This document shows, piece after piece, positions 31,497 to 32,358 of a DNA stretch of 32,358 nt. The stretch comes from Streptomyces silaceus (GTDB lineage Bacteria; Actinomycetota; Actinomycetes; Streptomycetales; Streptomycetaceae): the NCBI RefSeq assembly GCF_001419745.1, contig NZ_LIRJ01000060.1, positions 1 through 32,358 of the forward strand, read 5' to 3'. The first letter of the stretch is position 1. The number at the start of each line of letters is the position of its first letter. Both the position numbers and the translations under genes were made by a program. The notes beneath the pieces were generated by a model. It ran no database searches, was not told the DNA's origin, and saw only the letters and a list, made by a program, of their open reading frames with translations.

Positions 31497-31832
31497 CTAC
31501 ACCGCGTCGCCGTCCTCGTCGCCATCATCCTGGTCGGGGTCCCAGTCCGGCGCATCGGGGTCGTAGTCGATCGCCTCGCTGCTCCACGAGGCCTGGGTGA
31601 GCTCGGTGCCGGGCACCTCGCTGACCAGGTCGAAGGGGTCCACGAGGTAGGCGAGGGCCTCGGCGCCGTCCTCCTTGACGGCCGCCTCGGCGTGCGCGCG
31701 CTCCTCGGCGGGCATCTGCTCGTCCTCGGCGATACGGGCGAGCGCGGCGCCGGTCAGCTTCTCCACGTCGTCGACCTCGACCACCATTTCGACCCGCAGC
31801 CGTACATACCGTGATGTCTCGTCTCCACTCAT
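31497..31832 (-). CDS. Conserved acidic protein of unknown function
   Basis: A 111-residue soluble protein. The N-terminal part (YVRLRVEMVVEVDDVEKLTG) is a beta strand followed by helices (AALARIAEDEQMPAEERAHA); the middle has LAYLVDPFDLVSEVPGTELT; the C-terminus is a run of Asp/Glu with little order. I believe it is conserved in Streptomyces but know no function. No membrane segment or signal. ATG at 31832 is at the end of the conserved start MSGDETSRYV. Monocistronic, with its own terminator, upstream of the transpeptidase gene. Confidence 0.8.
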   Translation of the reverse strand: MSGDETSRYVRLRVEMVVEVDDVEKLTGAALARIAEDEQMPAEERAHAEAAVKEDGAEALAYLVDPFDLVSEVPGTELTQASWSSEAIDYDPDAPDWDPDQDDGDEDGDAV

Positions 31833-31942
31833 AGGCCGGAGCGTACGGCCCTCCTCCCCCGCGGCTTTCCCACGACCCGCGGCTTTCACTACCATCGGCC
31901 CACACGGCCAATTCGCCAGCACCACAAGGGGGATCCGATCCC

Positions 31943-32251
31943 GTGTCCGCACGTCGACCGCTGCTGACCGCCACCGCCGCCGGGGCCCTTCTCGGCGCCC
32001 TGTGGTTCGTCCCCTCAGCGAACGCGACGCCCCCCGCCTCGCACGACACCCCCCGCGACGACCGCACCGCGACGTCACCGTCCCCCGACCACAGAACGAA
32101 CGCGTCCCCCGCCGCGACCGGCCGCCTGGCCGACACGGGCGGCTTCGACTCGACCCCGTACGTGATCGGCGGCACGACGTTCCTGTGCCTGGGAGCGGGC
32201 TTCGTGGCGTACTCGGTACGCAGGGAACGCGAGGAGGCCAGGACGTACTGA
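31943..32251 (+). CDS. Small sortase-anchored surface protein (LAxTG)
   Basis: A 102-residue protein: signal peptide to about Ala28 (basic start, AGALLGALWFVP, ends SANA), a Thr/Ser/Pro-rich exposed stretch of about 30 residues, then sorting signal LADTG near residue 63, a membrane helix (VIGGTTFLCLGAGFVAYSV) and a basic tail (RREREEAR). LAxTG is recognised by the class E sortases of Streptomyces. Very short exposed part, so it may be a wall-anchored spacer or a chaplin-like component, though no chaplin motif is present. GTG at 31943 with GGGGG about eight to ten bases upstream. Confidence 0.8.
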   Translation: MSARRPLLTATAAGALLGALWFVPSANATPPASHDTPRDDRTATSPSPDHRTNASPAATGRLADTGGFDSTPYVIGGTTFLCLGAGFVAYSVRREREEARTY

Positions 32252-32277
32252 GCCCGGCCACCGGCCCGGCGCTCCCT

Positions 32278-32358
32278 CCCGCCCGGAAACGGGGGCTCAC
32301 CGCGCTCCCTCGACGGGGGCCTCGTCCGCCCCGGTCCGAGCCCCCGTTTCCGGGCGGG
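32278..32358. repeat. 21-bp perfect inverted repeat at the window edge
   Basis: Arms 32278-32298 and 32338-32358, 21 bp without mismatch, with a 39-bp GC-rich spacer. The right arm ends on the last base of the window, so the repeat may be longer. It follows the sortase-anchored protein gene by 26 bp and could be a large terminator, or the edge of a mobile or duplicated element. No transposase is visible. Confidence 0.65.

Noticed and set aside
1..32358. tRNA, rRNA, insertion sequences, prophage genes
   Set aside because: No cloverleaf-like sequence with a CCA-type acceptor, no rRNA stretch, and no transposase or integrase motif was found on either strand.

Overview
The window is high-GC actinobacterial DNA. 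Its codon use, frequent GTG/TTG starts and gene set (mycothiol amidase Mca, a second clpP operon with a PopR-type regulator, LAxTG surface protein, sortase-era Gram-positive lipoprotein L,D-transpeptidase) point to Streptomyces or a close relative. No rRNA, tRNA, CRISPR array, IS element or phage integrase was seen.

Left edge (1-3430, minus strand): a cypemycin-type linaridin RiPP operon in the order A-H-L-D-M, read right to left and cut by the window edge inside the methyltransferase. The GTG-started precursor ends in a 22-residue core that matches the cypemycin core as I remember it except for Ala instead of Val at core position 8. H (membrane domain plus alpha/beta hydrolase), L (small membrane-anchored protein), D (flavoprotein cysteine decarboxylase) and M (N-methyltransferase) follow with 4-11 nt overlaps. 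A perfect 14-bp hairpin between A and H holds the ribosome binding site of H in its stem and the start codon in its loop. The operon has a clear -35/-10 promoter. Exporter and any protease or immunity genes would lie beyond base 1.

3850-7068: divergent, a large membrane-anchored STAND NTPase (NB-ARC plus TPR) with Arg in place of the Walker A Lys.

7183-17512: an ordinary Streptomyces housekeeping block: small membrane protein, mca, DUF4307 protein, greA, a DrrA/DrrB-type ABC exporter, ilvA, a MarR regulator, a SigE-like sigma factor with a small membrane partner, cystathionine gamma-synthase, a membrane-anchored protein of unknown function, msrA.

17779-19484: clpP3-clpP4 facing a popR-type regulator whose C-terminus ends in Ala-Ala. 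ClpP4 lacks the catalytic His.

19578-25404: a set of small regulator/enzyme pairs: MmyB-type XRE regulator divergent from a zinc alcohol dehydrogenase; a VOC protein; alpha/beta hydrolase plus ASCH protein; TetR plus VOC protein behind a promoter carrying a 22-bp perfect palindrome; HxlR divergent from a SnoaL/NTF2-like protein.

25441-32358: cell-envelope genes: a secreted 1112-residue subtilisin-like protease with its own promoter, an ABC ATPase with degenerate motifs and a long odd tail that runs through that promoter, a lipoprotein L,D-transpeptidase, a conserved acidic protein, and a small sortase-anchored protein. The window ends exactly on one arm of a 21-bp inverted repeat.
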